DNA of 64,000 nt, taken from NCBI GenBank assembly GCA_028673005.1, contig CM054116.1:67903315-67967314 (forward strand), given 5' to 3'. A program made the position numbers and the translations under genes. The notes below the pieces were generated by a model. The model was not told where the DNA came from. It worked only from the letters and a program-made list of their open reading frames with translations, and did no database searches. How positions within the stretch are numbered: position 1 is the first letter of the stretch; every line of letters starts with the position of its first letter. The DNA is from Tanypteryx hageni (lineage: Eukaryota; Arthropoda; Insecta; Odonata; Petaluridae). This document shows, in pieces, positions 24,181 through 34,601 of this stretch.

Positions 24181-24868
24181 TTACTTTCTCCACACGGAAA
24201 AGTATTGTTTTCATGAAAAAATCGATTTCGAGATTTTAACGGAAATACACGTTTTGAGCCCCCGTGAAAACGTTTAGACCATTTTCTCGATGATGTCTGT
24301 GCGTGTGCATGCGATTGGAAGTTCTCTAACTCAAAAACTATTAATCAGATCAACGCAAAATTTGATGACATTTTTATTAGACGGATAAGAGTTAATTAAT
24401 TTTTGGTAAAAATTAGTCAACCGGAATTGCGTCTTTACTTTTGTCACCCGTTATTTTATATTTGCTTTAATACTTGATCAATGTAAAACATTACTGGAAT
24501 AAAAGTTGTAGATAATTTAATTTTCTGCAACATTTTTTGAACACATTTCCCACATAACGCATTGTTTAAGAGATATTTTTAAAAATATATTTTTTTAGCT
24601 GCTACCACCTCACCACCAGGAGGTAACTTTTGTAAATATTTGACGCTTGGCTGTCTTAGTAACGCTCGTTTTTTACGTTTAACTGTTGGAGATTCGTGGC
24701 TATACCCAATATCAGAAGGCTACGGTATGAGTTTATATCTGTCTTTGTAAGGTCTTTGAACTGTTCTCGCAATTCCTTAAAATATGTATTAACTTTTAAA
24801 GTGTTTGGAATTTATAGAAACGTTACATGCATGGAGAAAGTCATGTAGTGGCCACATCAGATTTTTTA
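24181..24868 (+). mobile_element. ACTTTCTCC-family repeat, copy C
   Basis: Near full-length copy. It has the TTACTTTCTCC head, AAAATCGATTTCGAGATTTTAA, GATGATGTCTGTGCGTG, CTCTAACTCAAAAACTATTA, TTAGCTGCTACCACCTCACCACC, GGCTATACCCAATATCAGA, GGAGAAAGTCATG and the GGCCACATCAGATTTTTT end. It diverges from the 43101 copy by scattered point changes and small indels, suggesting independent old insertions. Confidence 0.8.
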
Positions 24869-25372
24869 AATCTATCATTGTAATTTAAACATTCTTACTT
24901 TCCAAGGTTATTCATATTATTTTGCATTTCACCCTAATTCTATGGGTACATTATCCTATACCAGTTTTACGGAATATCTTTCTTCCACGGGACGAACTCG
25001 GTCTCAAACAGCTCCGTAGACACGGCATTTTAGTTTATATCACTGCATGAGCTCGGGCCCCCCCTATGGCACGGATCGCGTTTATTTGCGCTGGGTGCTG
25101 CACCCCCCTCTCCCGGTCCCTGGGTTTTTCTCTCTGTCGCGATATTCATATCCTCGACATTTTGTCTCTCACCCTCTCTCTAAAGAATTCGAGATAAGAG
25201 CGCGTGGAAAAAGATAACCCGAATAAATTTTCCGTTCCCCGACTCATCTCGGACTTTTATATTCGGCAGGTAGGACGGAAGGAGAAAATGGAGGTGGCCG
25301 TTTTACGATTGCGTGCGCTGGTTGCTCTAGAAACACGCGGAATTGAGCAGTTGGCCATTTTTTAAGGTCTTC
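24869..25372. other. No gene seen
   Basis: Moderately GC-richer after 25030 with no repeat terminus or coherent frame. Confidence 0.4.
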
Positions 25373-25495
25373 CTCTCCCCCTGCCTCCCCCCCTCACGCC
25401 TCCCATCTCCCCTCCCCCTACCTCCCTCTCTCCCTCCCTGCCTTCCGCCCTTACTCACTCCCTCCCTCCCTCTCTCTCTCTGTCTTTCTCTAGAA
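25373..25495 (-). repeat. CT/CCT-rich tract
   Basis: CTCCC-based low-complexity pyrimidine tract directly upstream of the first tRNA-Gly-like repeat. Confidence 0.75.
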
Positions 25496-25524
25496 TCTCA
25501 AAACTTGGAGAAGCCAATTTTTCA

Positions 25525-25652
25525 GGGAATATTTTTGGAACGAGACCGGGAATCGAAGCCGGGACTTCCACTTGCTGGGCGGATATTCTACCACTAAAAT
25601 ATCGTAGCAGATCAATTTTCTCGTTTCTGACCGCGGATGTTTTCTTGGATGG
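25525..25652 (-). repeat. tRNA-Gly-like repeat family, copy 1 (3' acceptor lost)
   Basis: The tRNA-like part runs on the minus strand from about 25609 to 25544. It has D-arm TTAGTGGTAGAATATC, anticodon stem TCCGC/GTGGA with loop CCAGCAA, and T-arm CCGGCTTCGATTCCCGG. The 5' side keeps the family flank (CTGACCGCGGATGTTTTC on the plus strand). The 3' acceptor half is missing, so the T-arm runs directly into GAACGAG. This is the most decayed of the three closely related copies. Confidence 0.7.
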
Positions 25653-25810
25653 GACGGAACTAGCCAAGCTAGTATCAAACTGCCCCAACGGATGTCCTCG
25701 AAGAGAGACATCGAAGAAAACTCCTCCCTCTCAAATGGTGAGATTTCCAAGCAAGAAATTGATGGAATAAAGCGATCCGAAGATCTTATGCGGACAGGCA
25801 TAAGCTATAA

Positions 25811-25953
25811 AGTTGGGAATAATTTTGAAACGAGAAAAAAATTCTGCTATGACCGGGAATCGAACCCGGGTCTTCCACTTGCCTGGCAGATATTCCACCA
25901 CTGAACTATCATAGCAGATCAAATTTCTCGTTTCTGAACGCGGATGTTTTCTT
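25811..25953 (-). repeat. tRNA-Gly-like repeat family, copy 2, with flanking inverted repeat
   Basis: tRNA-like core at 25845-25916 on the minus strand. Acceptor TGCTATGA pairs perfectly with TCATAGCA. D-arm GTTCAGTGGTGGAAT matches tRNA-Gly almost base for base. Anticodon stem is TCTGC/GTGGA with loop CAGGCAA, and T-arm CCGGGTTCGATTCCCGG is intact. Outside the core, GAAACGAGAAA (25827) and TTTCTCGTTTC (to 25934) are inverted repeats. The whole 108 bases could therefore fold as a tRNA on a long extended acceptor stem. Position 33 is A and the nominal anticodon is GGC, so a working tRNA is unlikely. Confidence 0.75.
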
Positions 25954-26095
25954 GGTTGGGACGGAACTAGCCAAGATAGTATCAACCATCTCCAACGGAA
26001 ATCAGTTTCCTGGTTGCTGAAAGCGGATGTTTTCTTGTTTGGGGCCGACCTAGCCAAGCTAATATCAACTAGTATCAGTGGTAGAATATCGTTGT
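25921..26095. repeat. Tandem copies of the tRNA-Gly-like repeat's upstream flank
   Basis: Two successive units of about 80 bp share CGGATGTTTTCTTG, then GGGACGGAACTAGCCAAG or its variant, then ATATCAAC. They begin at about 25937 and 26020. The same unit flanks copy 1 at 25630-25680. A truncated D-arm phrase TCAGTGGTAGAATATC at about 26077 suggests a further degraded tRNA-like copy. Confidence 0.6.
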
Positions 26096-26940
26096 TGTTT
26101 CGCTTTCAATCAAAATAAATTAAAACATGTCCTATGATTTGAACTGCAAAAATACATTTAAAATAAACTTCTGGTATTTTCTTTCGGTTTTCCCAACTCT
26201 CGCATTAAAGGTGTAACAAAAAAACTCCCTTTTCATATAATTTCATTAAAATCTTCTCGATTCAAGACAAATAAGTTTTCTTCGATATGACAACCCTTAG
26301 TAAACTCAAGCTCCTCCTTAAACCTATATAGTTATATTTGCTCGCCTACTTCTTTTTCTTCGGCTCTTCATAAAAAAATGAAGTACAGCGTAACATAATA
26401 TTCTAATTTTAAATAAATGTCAACAACAATATCATATTCATATCCCCTGAAATGCTGAAATAGAGCTTTAAGATTTTAATTTACTAGATAACCGGATCTA
26501 GTTGATTGTATTATTTTTATAGTGACATTATTGTTAAATTAGTTAATATACATCTTCGAATGATATTTAACAATATGCGTATTTACAACAATTAATTCGA
26601 GCAAATGAGAGCACAGTTCACAAACGGGACCATGTAAATGAGAAACACACTAACCAAACCTCAACTCAATCTAAATTAAAATCTATATAATTGCGGGGAG
26701 AATGAATTATTTTGTTTGCGCCATCTTTTGAGAATATCCTGAAGTTATGTTTCAATAACGAGCTAATATTACAAACATAATATAGAAAGCCAGCAAAGAT
26801 CCAGGATCACCCCTCGCAAATTTGGCTTATTTTGTATAATAAAAGTTAATTCTTTAACTTTTCAAGGGATATCTATTTTTAACGATCAATGGCACGAGTA
26901 ACCTGTTCAATGAATTGTTTTCATCTATAACAATCTTATA
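26096..26940. other. AT-rich DNA, no feature seen
   Basis: No frame, repeat end or motif that I can support. Confidence 0.45.
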
Positions 26941-27188
26941 CAATGGTGCCCAAACTACGACCCGCGAAGAACTTTGGTGTGTCCTGCGAAGCTATAATGA
27001 AAAAGTAATCCAAAAAATTTAAAGAACAAATTCATACGTTTTTATGAAAATTTTGATAATAAAACTTTTAATATTGAAATGCTAACCATAAAAACCTCAG
27101 TATTAATATTCACTTATTTCACCTTCGAATATATAGGTAATTTCCCATTTAAATTATAACCCGCCCCCCGAAGGATTTGCAACCACCG
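26941..27188. mobile_element. hAT-like MITE remnant
   Basis: Left CAATGGTGCCCAAACTACG plus ACCCGCGAAG, and right (minus strand) CGGTGGTTGCAAATCCTTCG plus GGGGGCGGG, are the mirrored hAT-type termini (CAGTGGT, then a CCCGCG/CGGGGG block). The interior is about 200 bp of AT-rich DNA. The 8 flanking bases on each side do not match, so the boundaries or age make this uncertain. Confidence 0.45.
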
Positions 27189-27284
27189 ATTCAGGCCGTC
27201 ATGTAAACAGGTTGGGCACAATTAGTCTAGTAGATAGCATCCTAATATGAATGTCATCTACTTACTCTCTTAGTATTGACTGCC

Positions 27285-27915
27285 CGTTGCAGCGTTGGGT
27301 ATTTGTCGTTTAACTATCCACAAATTTTCCCGTGGGGAGTAGCGCCGTAGGTGAAGAGAAATGGAATTACGTGAAGGTTGCGTTTACTGTTTTTTCGAAG
27401 TTCTTTTGTTTAGCGTGAGATTAAAGTCGTGCTGGAGATTGAAGTCTTGCGCCCTGCCTGCACCATTGTCACCCTCTCCATGCCAGCAGAGATTGGGTGC
27501 ACTAAGCAATGCAAACGCCGTAAAACTAAAGGTCTATTACATACACATATGTATATGTACATGATTTTTTAAATACTGACCTGTCCAATATCAATGCAAC
27601 AGTCCCAAGGACCAATGACATAATTCTCATTTTCATTGTGTCAAATATATTTATGAAATCTGTTTTGAATGTATATGCTATGTTTATATTTTATTTTATG
27701 TATGACCAAGTAATGTTTAGTAAAAATCTTCTTTGTATTGTTTGATTCTATTTTTATCTTTGACCTGTCCTATATTTTTTATGTAAAAAATCTTTGGGCC
27801 AAATAAAATCTATCTATCTATCTACTATGTAATTCCATTTCTCGTCACCTACGGCGTCACTCCTTGCGGAAAAAGTTGTGGATAGTTAAAGGACAAGTAC
27901 CCAGCGTTGTTTGCA
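27285..27915. mobile_element. Foldback/TIR element with about 87-bp inverted ends
   Basis: 27285-27371 and the reverse complement of 27829-27915 align over about 87 bp at roughly 80% identity. Exact shared runs include TTTAACTATCCACAA, CGCCGTAGGTGA and GAGAAATGGAATTAC. No transposase-like frame lies between. The interior carries a non-LTR retrotransposon tail, so the element is either composite or was hit after insertion. Superfamily unknown. Confidence 0.7.
27560..27826 (+). mobile_element. Non-LTR retrotransposon 3' tail ending in (TCTA)n
   Basis: AT-rich segment with GACCTGTCC phrases at about 27579 and 27763. It ends in TTGGGCCAAATAAAATC followed by TCTATCTATCTATCTA. A polyadenylation-like AATAAA next to a short tetranucleotide repeat is the typical 3' end of CR1/L2/Jockey-type elements. 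The 5' breakpoint is uncertain and the coding region is absent. Confidence 0.55.
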
Positions 27916-29032
27916 AAATCATTTTTTAATCTTCTTTATGACAAAAAAGAATTTATGTTAACAAATTCTAAATACCTTCCATAAACACCTTGTCTTGGTT
28001 TTTTTAATTATATCTGTAGCTACTTTGAACCGAATGTTTTGTGTATGGAAAAAGCGGGAGGCAACAACAAATTGACCATGAGAGAAAACTCGATCACGCA
28101 GGAGCACTCCTACTTTGTGTAATGTTTGCCTCCGAGCCTTATTTATTGAGACGTCAAATGCTAGCCCTAATAACAGCGTTGCTACACATATGGGAAGGGC
28201 TCATCGGCAGGTTGGAGTGCAATGCGAGGAAGGGCACTGTTAAATTGCGCATTAACTCGGCATCACGCCAACGATCTGCCCATAGCCTGCGTATTTCGTG
28301 ATGCGGAGTCACTCCTGGAGGCATATTCCATCTAACACACATCTGGTTTTCCGGAACCTTAATGAAAATGATTCCAACCATAAAAGCCAGCTTGACGATT
28401 CATTTTTGAAATAACTGGCATTCTTCCTTGAATACCGGATTGCAGTTCCTTCTATTTACATATTCAAGAAGCTTTTCATAGTTTTATTTTTATGGATTTG
28501 AATCCATTGTAACATATTAAAAGATTCGTTAGATACATTTCCCATATATTGATAGGATGAGGCTGAATTTGATATTATACAATTTTTAACCCATAACCAA
28601 TAACAATATTTACATATGGATGAATTTAACCTCTCATGCGCGGAGGACATTTAAAATGAAATACCACTTGTGAGGTCGAAGGAGATTATAAAAAAATACA
28701 AGACTTGTGCAAAATTATTTAAAAATTCATAACTTTCACTTTGTTGTTGAATTGTTATGAAATTGAGGATTTGCGTAATAAAATACATTTTTAAAATATA
28801 TCTTTTACGTTATCATATGGCACTAATGTACTCTTTGCTGGAGAGAGGAGGAAGCACAACGATCCAGCGGGCGCCCACACTTGAATATATTTATCAGGAT
28901 TGCGAAAGCCATTAAAGTTATCGATATGCAATCTTTCTCAAAACATGTCAACTGTTCTAAACATTTCATTTACTAAAGGTAACTCTCTAAGCTCTATAGG
29001 GAACAAGTTTCTCGCGAGTCAATTTTTTCTTG
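27916..29032. other. No confident gene
   Basis: Overlapping open frames at 28041-28301 (+) and 28154-28381 (-) oppose each other. The minus one contains RRLWADRWRDAE, which I cannot place. The rest is AT-rich with no feature. Confidence 0.35.
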
Positions 29033-29334
29033 TGTGGCGATTTTTTCCTCCCCCCCCCTTTACTTCCGCACTTATACGATAGCACTTATACGATAGCGGC
29101 GATATTCGAACTAGCGATATTCGTACTTGCATGTTCGTACATGCGAAGGAGTGTGTTCTGTGCTTCATTCATGATCCGGGAACGGTGCAGGGAATAAGGT
29201 GACTTAGAAACTTCCCCTCCCCAACCAATTGAAACTTTTTTTGGTCCCGTTTTCATCATTTTTCCCAGGGAGGATGTGGCGATTTTTTCCTCCCCCCCCC
29301 TTTACTCCCGCACTTATACGATAGCCGATATTCG
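29033..29334 (+). repeat. Direct duplication, 242-bp period, with C9-10 core
   Basis: 29033-29111 and 29275-29334 share TGTGGCGATTTTTTCCTCC, the long C run, CTTTACTYCCGCACTTATAC and GATAGC...GATATTCG. The first copy also contains an internal tandem of GCACTTATACGATA. This is a direct duplication rather than a terminal repeat of a recognised element. Confidence 0.8.
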
Positions 29335-29519
29335 TGATATCGCCGGACTGAACACCACGCCCACGAACGCCACGCCACGGTCGACACGCCCTCCCGTGGT
29401 GCCTCTCTGCTTTATATACTCTAATTACCCCTCACCTCTTCAACCTTCCCTCTTTCCCATGGTTATGCAAGAACAGTAGAAAAGCGACCAATCATCGGGA
29501 ATAATTCAACCATTTCGAA

Positions 29520-29720
29520 TTACCCGCCTGACGTCATTACCTCCCTCCTTCACCACCGGCGTCACGTGACAGTCCATTCCGATAGTGGCCTTCCGAGCGA
29601 CGAGACGCACAGCGGAGCAACGAGAGAAGTCGACGCAGGTGGCCCACTCTCGAGTCCATACTACCCGGCAGAAAACATTCAGTGTTGAGTGGACATTGAC
29701 CTACCGGGAGCCGGAAGAGG
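29520..29720 (+). promoter_or_regulatory. Candidate promoter: CRE, CACGTG palindrome and arthropod-type initiator
   Basis: Within a CpG-richer patch lie a TGACGTCA at 29529-29536, the palindrome GTCACGTGAC at 29561-29570 (bHLH E-box, identical to the TFEB/MITF/USF-type consensus core), and TTCAGTGT at 29679-29686, which fits the arthropod initiator TCAGT. No TATA box is placed about 30 bp before it, and the expected downstream element is only weakly matched (GGAGCC). No start codon with a good frame follows, so any transcript's first exon would be non-coding. Strength is moderate because each motif is short. Confidence 0.35.
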
Positions 29721-31143
29721 GATAGTAACTATTGGATGTGATTTAACTGACATTAACTAAGTTTCGTTTCGAATCGCCTTCACCTATGAGGTGTATTTTG
29801 TTTTGTGGTATTACTTAAATCTATTCAAATTCAACTGTTGGATTGTTATATGTCTATATTTCTATGTTCTATTTATAGTTTGTCATTAGCACTTAGCACA
29901 TCAGTGGATGTTTTTGCACCGAAAATTATAGTTCGCTGCACTTGTCTCGACCGAAAATTTGATATAATTAAATGTTACGTTTCTTATTTCTTCATTCACA
30001 ATTTTGAGAGAAGTAGCTTAGAAATAATCGTCCCAATTTGTCCGATAGAAGAGTACATATGACGTATATACGGAGAATAGTAAGGAAATTGAAACGTTTT
30101 TCGCGCATTATAAAAAATAATAAATACAATATAATTGAAGAAATAAAACAAAGTTAGTAAGACTAATGTTTTCTCTTTTAAAATTTGTCAAAGTTGTCAA
30201 GATCGACGAAATTTCAACGCGTCAAAAACATAAAGAGTGTAACAATGATACACGGAGTACTATTGCATAGGACAACGACATGTGAAGTTTCCGCTCATGG
30301 TACTGTTACGCATGACGGCGTTGAAAGGTTAAAAGTGCCAAGAAACAAATGGAGAATATTTATTTGATGTCATGATGTCAAAATAAAAATCTTACGCTTA
30401 AATTCAATTATTGCTTTGACATTTGTTTTCAACTAAAATCCAACGCAATCGAAATATATTTTCTCGTTCAACGACCTTTTCACATGTTACAGGTGTTTCG
30501 TCCTTATGAGAAGTCCTTCATCCAAAGTTATATCCAGAGGATTTTCAGTGGAGGACGTAGAACGACCTTTTCCCTTGTCAACTATCGATATTTCAGTATT
30601 GGTTTTTCTTTAATTTCTTTTTAATTTGAAATGCATTAAAACTGTTGCGGAGAAATAGCCCGAAAGCAGAGAAAGCTCATGACATATAGTCAATAATTTC
30701 CTTTTTATCTCGCATTTTTCCTCTCTATGAATCCGCCGTCGCTCCTTCCGTCTCTATAACAACATTTCCAGCCAATGGGAATCACGCTCCGACGCACACG
30801 TCATCTATCTCAATCCATCCACTTCACCCATACGACCACTTTCACTCTCATTTCTTCCGCCAGGTGACTCTAGCGTTAACATACGAAACGACATCGGATA
30901 TTATTATCCGTCGTGACATTTAATGAAGTACTGAGCGTGAATGAAAGAGAGTTGGATGGTTGCGATGTCTCGTCTGTGACACGGAATAAAGTCTGTAGTC
31001 TGTTGAAGGGATGGACTATTAACTAACAAATTGATTCCGAAAACAAAGACTTTTCGCATTCACTGTTGGAGCTGTGGACCATCCGTCGGAATAGAACATA
31101 AACACCCGCCAAGATCAAGCGCATTAATTTAGTTGAAGTCGGC
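29721..31143. other. No gene seen
   Basis: Frames up to 85 codons without recognisable content. A CCAAT box followed by an ACACGTCA sits near 30773-30803. Confidence 0.4.
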
Positions 31144-31545
31144 CATCGGTTTCCAAACTGTATTTTTGGGTTGCGAGCCCTAACTTCATCAGAATGGCTT
31201 TAACATGAAACTTTATTTTTTATCGCTAACACTGATCGACCACAGAAGTCCACATGTTGATAATATCTGCATTACGTCATTTTAGCGAATAAAACGTTAC
31301 GCAGTGTAAAACTACAACTGGTGTATTAATATGAACCTTTGCGCTAATTTATCGTTTTATAAATATATTTGATTATTACGTAACACTAAAGTTATTAAAA
31401 GAGGCACGAATACATACAATCCCTATAAAACTATAAAAAGGGTTTTTGGTTATAATATAAACTTTATGTTATAAGGCGTTAACCCAGGTTTCGGCAACCT
31501 GTGGTTGTTCCGTCAGTTAAACACGAAAAAGTTTGGAAAGCACTG
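31144..31545. mobile_element. hAT-like MITE (about 400 bp)
   Basis: Left CATCGGTTTCCAAACTGTAT with GGGTTGCGAGCCC, and right (minus strand) CAGTGCTTTCCAAACTTTTT, share the TTTCCAAACT hAT-type terminal motif. A second, hAT-like CAGGTTTCGGCAACCTG lies just inside the right end at 31485. No coding content. The outer 8-mers do not match, so the target duplication has decayed or the limits are off by a few bases. Confidence 0.45.
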
Positions 31546-33879
31546 ATTTATAAGAACTAAATAGATAAAAATAAGCAATAAATTGATGTCACCTACGGTC
31601 CTAGGTTGAATCTTCAGCCGCAGGAAGTACGCTACGTTTGATGAAAAGAGTTGGTCGTTTTTGACCGCTTCGATCTCAACCAATCCGCCGAAATTTTGGT
31701 CTAGGAGCCGATCAATCATCACGATCTCAGCAAACCAAGCGTTTCCAACAGCGACCGGTTTGTAATGAGGAAGAGGAAATGGATGAGAGAGAGATTCCTA
31801 ATCGAACAGTAAGAAATAGGAAGAGGTTGAAGCTTCGGCTTCCGATAGGATATCCCATTCGGAATCTCTCAGTTATTTCATATGGTCATTTCCCTTTCCC
31901 TGGTTCGCCCCTCGCACTTCTCCCACCGTCCCAGAGGAACACGCCTTGACGATATCCCTTCGACCTATCCCATCTAGAATCAGAAGCCTGGGATATATGA
32001 AATATGTATTCGAGATATGGGAATCTATAGTAATGGTCTCCGATATATAACGGATGTTTTGGAATTCCGGAGGAAATTCCTCGACCGGCTGGTCGCTTTG
32101 AACGGATGTCGACTTCTATCTTTCAATCTCTCTCTCAAGGATGAGTAAAAAAAGTAAGCAATGGTTACCGTTACAGGGGTAAATCGAGCAGTTATCATGA
32201 GTTGCAGATCGATCAGAAATAACGTAATAACTCTTGCCGAAGAATGAACAACTAAAAGTATGTAAATTTTAGCGTTTATATTGTATGTCTCTCTACATGT
32301 ATATTATAATAAAATATTATATATGGCATATATATATGTATATGTATTTTAAGCTAGCTCAAAGGAAATCACCGACTAGAAAGGACGATTCACTAGGCAT
32401 AATTAAACGCGAGCATAAAAAGCAATCGCATCTATCTCTCCGTAGTGATTCATAACTCTGATATTATGTAAATCATATTTGATTTGTTTTGTTAATTTGG
32501 TTGTTTAACTTTTTAAACCAATTTATCAAATTAATTAAATTAATTCAATTAATTTATATATAACAAATATATATATATCAAATCCCACTACGGACATGAT
32601 CGTGCGTGTTAATTTCTCATATCGTTGACATGCTCGTTATAAAAGGCTGTGTTTACTCTGTTTAAGAGTTACTAAAAATTTAAAAAATAGAAAGCGAAAA
32701 ATATTCATATTAGTTTATATGAAGATGGACTATAAACACCTTCATACGTTTCGCTTTCTCTTTATTTATATTCAACACGTTTTCTCCTTTCTCTCCCTCC
32801 ACGTTAACAACACTTTTTCACCAATTCCCTTCTATTTTCTGTCTCTATTTCGTATTTCTCTTAGTCTTCCTCTTGCATGTGTAAATATGCATGAAGCGGT
32901 GGGAGTGAACGGAAAAGCTTTTTATTTTGTCTACAAAATTCCAAATTATATTTTTTAAATTAATAGTGACCGAGAGCCTTAGAAAACGAGGAATGCAAAT
33001 ATAGCGAAGTGCAAGAAAAGGTTTTTATACGGATTTGTGCGTCGTGGATGAAAATATGAAGGAAATTACTACCCTATGTCGGTAAAAACTTTTTTCGCAT
33101 CCATATCTCTAAAGAATTGCCTGTGGCGATTTTCTCGTTTCATCAGAATCTAATGTAAATATAAAAATAAGGGGCGAGAAACCGATTGAGAAAGGCCATA
33201 TTTCTGGATAATGAACTAGTTTCGCCATTTGGAGACCAGTCCCTCGTAGACATCATTCGACTACTGTGCCCGTAACATTATCACATTAAAGAACTCTGCT
33301 TTATATATTTTCCGTAGTTTGGAAGGTGAACGTGAAATGATTTCGTAAAACAAGGAATGACATTACCAAAAGAATTTGTACGAAAACATCAGGATATTAT
33401 ATAGCTCAGAGATTAGCAAAGAAATAGCAACGCAGTTTCAATAGCTTGTTCGGGTTGAAAATAACCCGAGGAAAATTTTCATTGTCTAATTAAACTATTT
33501 TATAGTAAAATTAATGTGAGAATCAGTGAAAATATGCCAGACCAGACTAACCAACTCTCGTGTAAATATTCATTGAAAAGGCAAATTTTCTTTTATCGTT
33601 CTGAGCGAGCTTTTGTAGGTGCAAAATTCTACATGGTCGCCAAGATTGAAATGGGAAGTACCAAATGTTTGAGAAAATATAGCGTTGCAGATGAATAATT
33701 CGGGTCTGTTCGTAAATATTTATTTTCATTTTGGGAATAATTCTTTTTTGTATATTGCCATTAAAAAATAAACGGCGCAATATACATTGCACAAAATTTC
33801 TTATATACATATACACGTTTGGTCGACTGTGTACGTTTATAAAAGAAAGACGCTTATAAATAAAAGTTAACCGTAGTTT
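31546..33879. other. AT-rich DNA, no feature seen
   Basis: AT-dinucleotide-rich patches at 32320-32345 and 32540-32580. Frames of up to 89 codons carry no motif. Confidence 0.45.
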
Positions 33880-34440
33880 AGCGTATAGTTTAATTCCACT
33901 GGTCGATATTTAGTAATTTTTGGGACATATGCCTTAGTAGGTACTGTGACATCAGCCTGTAAGATTGGATGGATTTTAATCAAAATCCTTACAGCCTTTT
34001 TTGAGTAAATCAAATTTTGTTTCAAAATATCCTAGAATAAGTACCCTTAATTGTTGCGCAATATCATTCCTCTCTGAATGATATTATCCACAAATATGAT
34101 ATATCATTCGATTTAGTGTAGCAGTTTAGACTGTAATAAGATTTTGAGTGTATCGCGGCGGAGGCATGACGTCATAGGGCTTAGGCAAGGTAGCTTAGCG
34201 TACATTGTAATGTCACTGGACGTCATATAGTTACTTTAAGAGATAAATAGCTTACGTAGTATTATTTGTGACTTCAGGCTCTACAATGGGATTGACTTTA
34301 ATCAAATTCTCTTGAGCCATTTTGAGTAAGTCAATTTTTTCTAAAAATCGCCAAGAATAAACTAACCATTATTTTTGTATAATATTTATGAAAAAGGGTC
34401 TGCAAAATATTATATGTTGCACAAATGCGAGGCATCATTC
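33880..34440 (+). repeat. Diverged direct repeat, about 320-bp period
   Basis: 33938-34048 and 34256-34369 share GTGAC.TCAG.CT, a TTTTAATCAAA core, TTTTGAGTAARTCAA and AGAATAA. 34105-34117 and 34429-34441 share ATCATTCGATTT. Conserved order over both blocks indicates an old tandem duplication rather than two chance matches. Confidence 0.55.
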
Positions 34441-34496
34441 GATTTTATGTACGTGTTTTGGCCCTATAACAGCAAACAGCATGGCGAAAACCACTT

Positions 34497-34601
34497 TTAT
34501 GGACTCAGGGACACCTAAAACGTGTATTTCCATCAAAATCTCGAAGTCGAATTTTTCACGATTACAATACTTTCTCAATATACTACGAATATGAGAAAGT
34601 A
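34497..34601 (-). mobile_element. ACTTTCTCC-family-related head, copy E (reverse)
   Basis: In family orientation it begins TACTTTCTCATATTCGTAG, then GAGAAAGTATTG, GATTTTGATGGAAATACACG and TTTTAGGTGTCCCTGA. This matches the first about 105 bp of the family and then departs from it. It is either a truncated copy or a different subfamily sharing the head. The TACTTTCTCA/TGAGAAAGTA pair makes a terminal hairpin. Confidence 0.55.

Noticed and set aside
25845..25916. Functional tRNA gene
   Set aside because: The fold is good, but U33 is replaced and the nominal GGC anticodon does not agree with a glycine-type body; repeat copies with shared flanks fit a dispersed element better.
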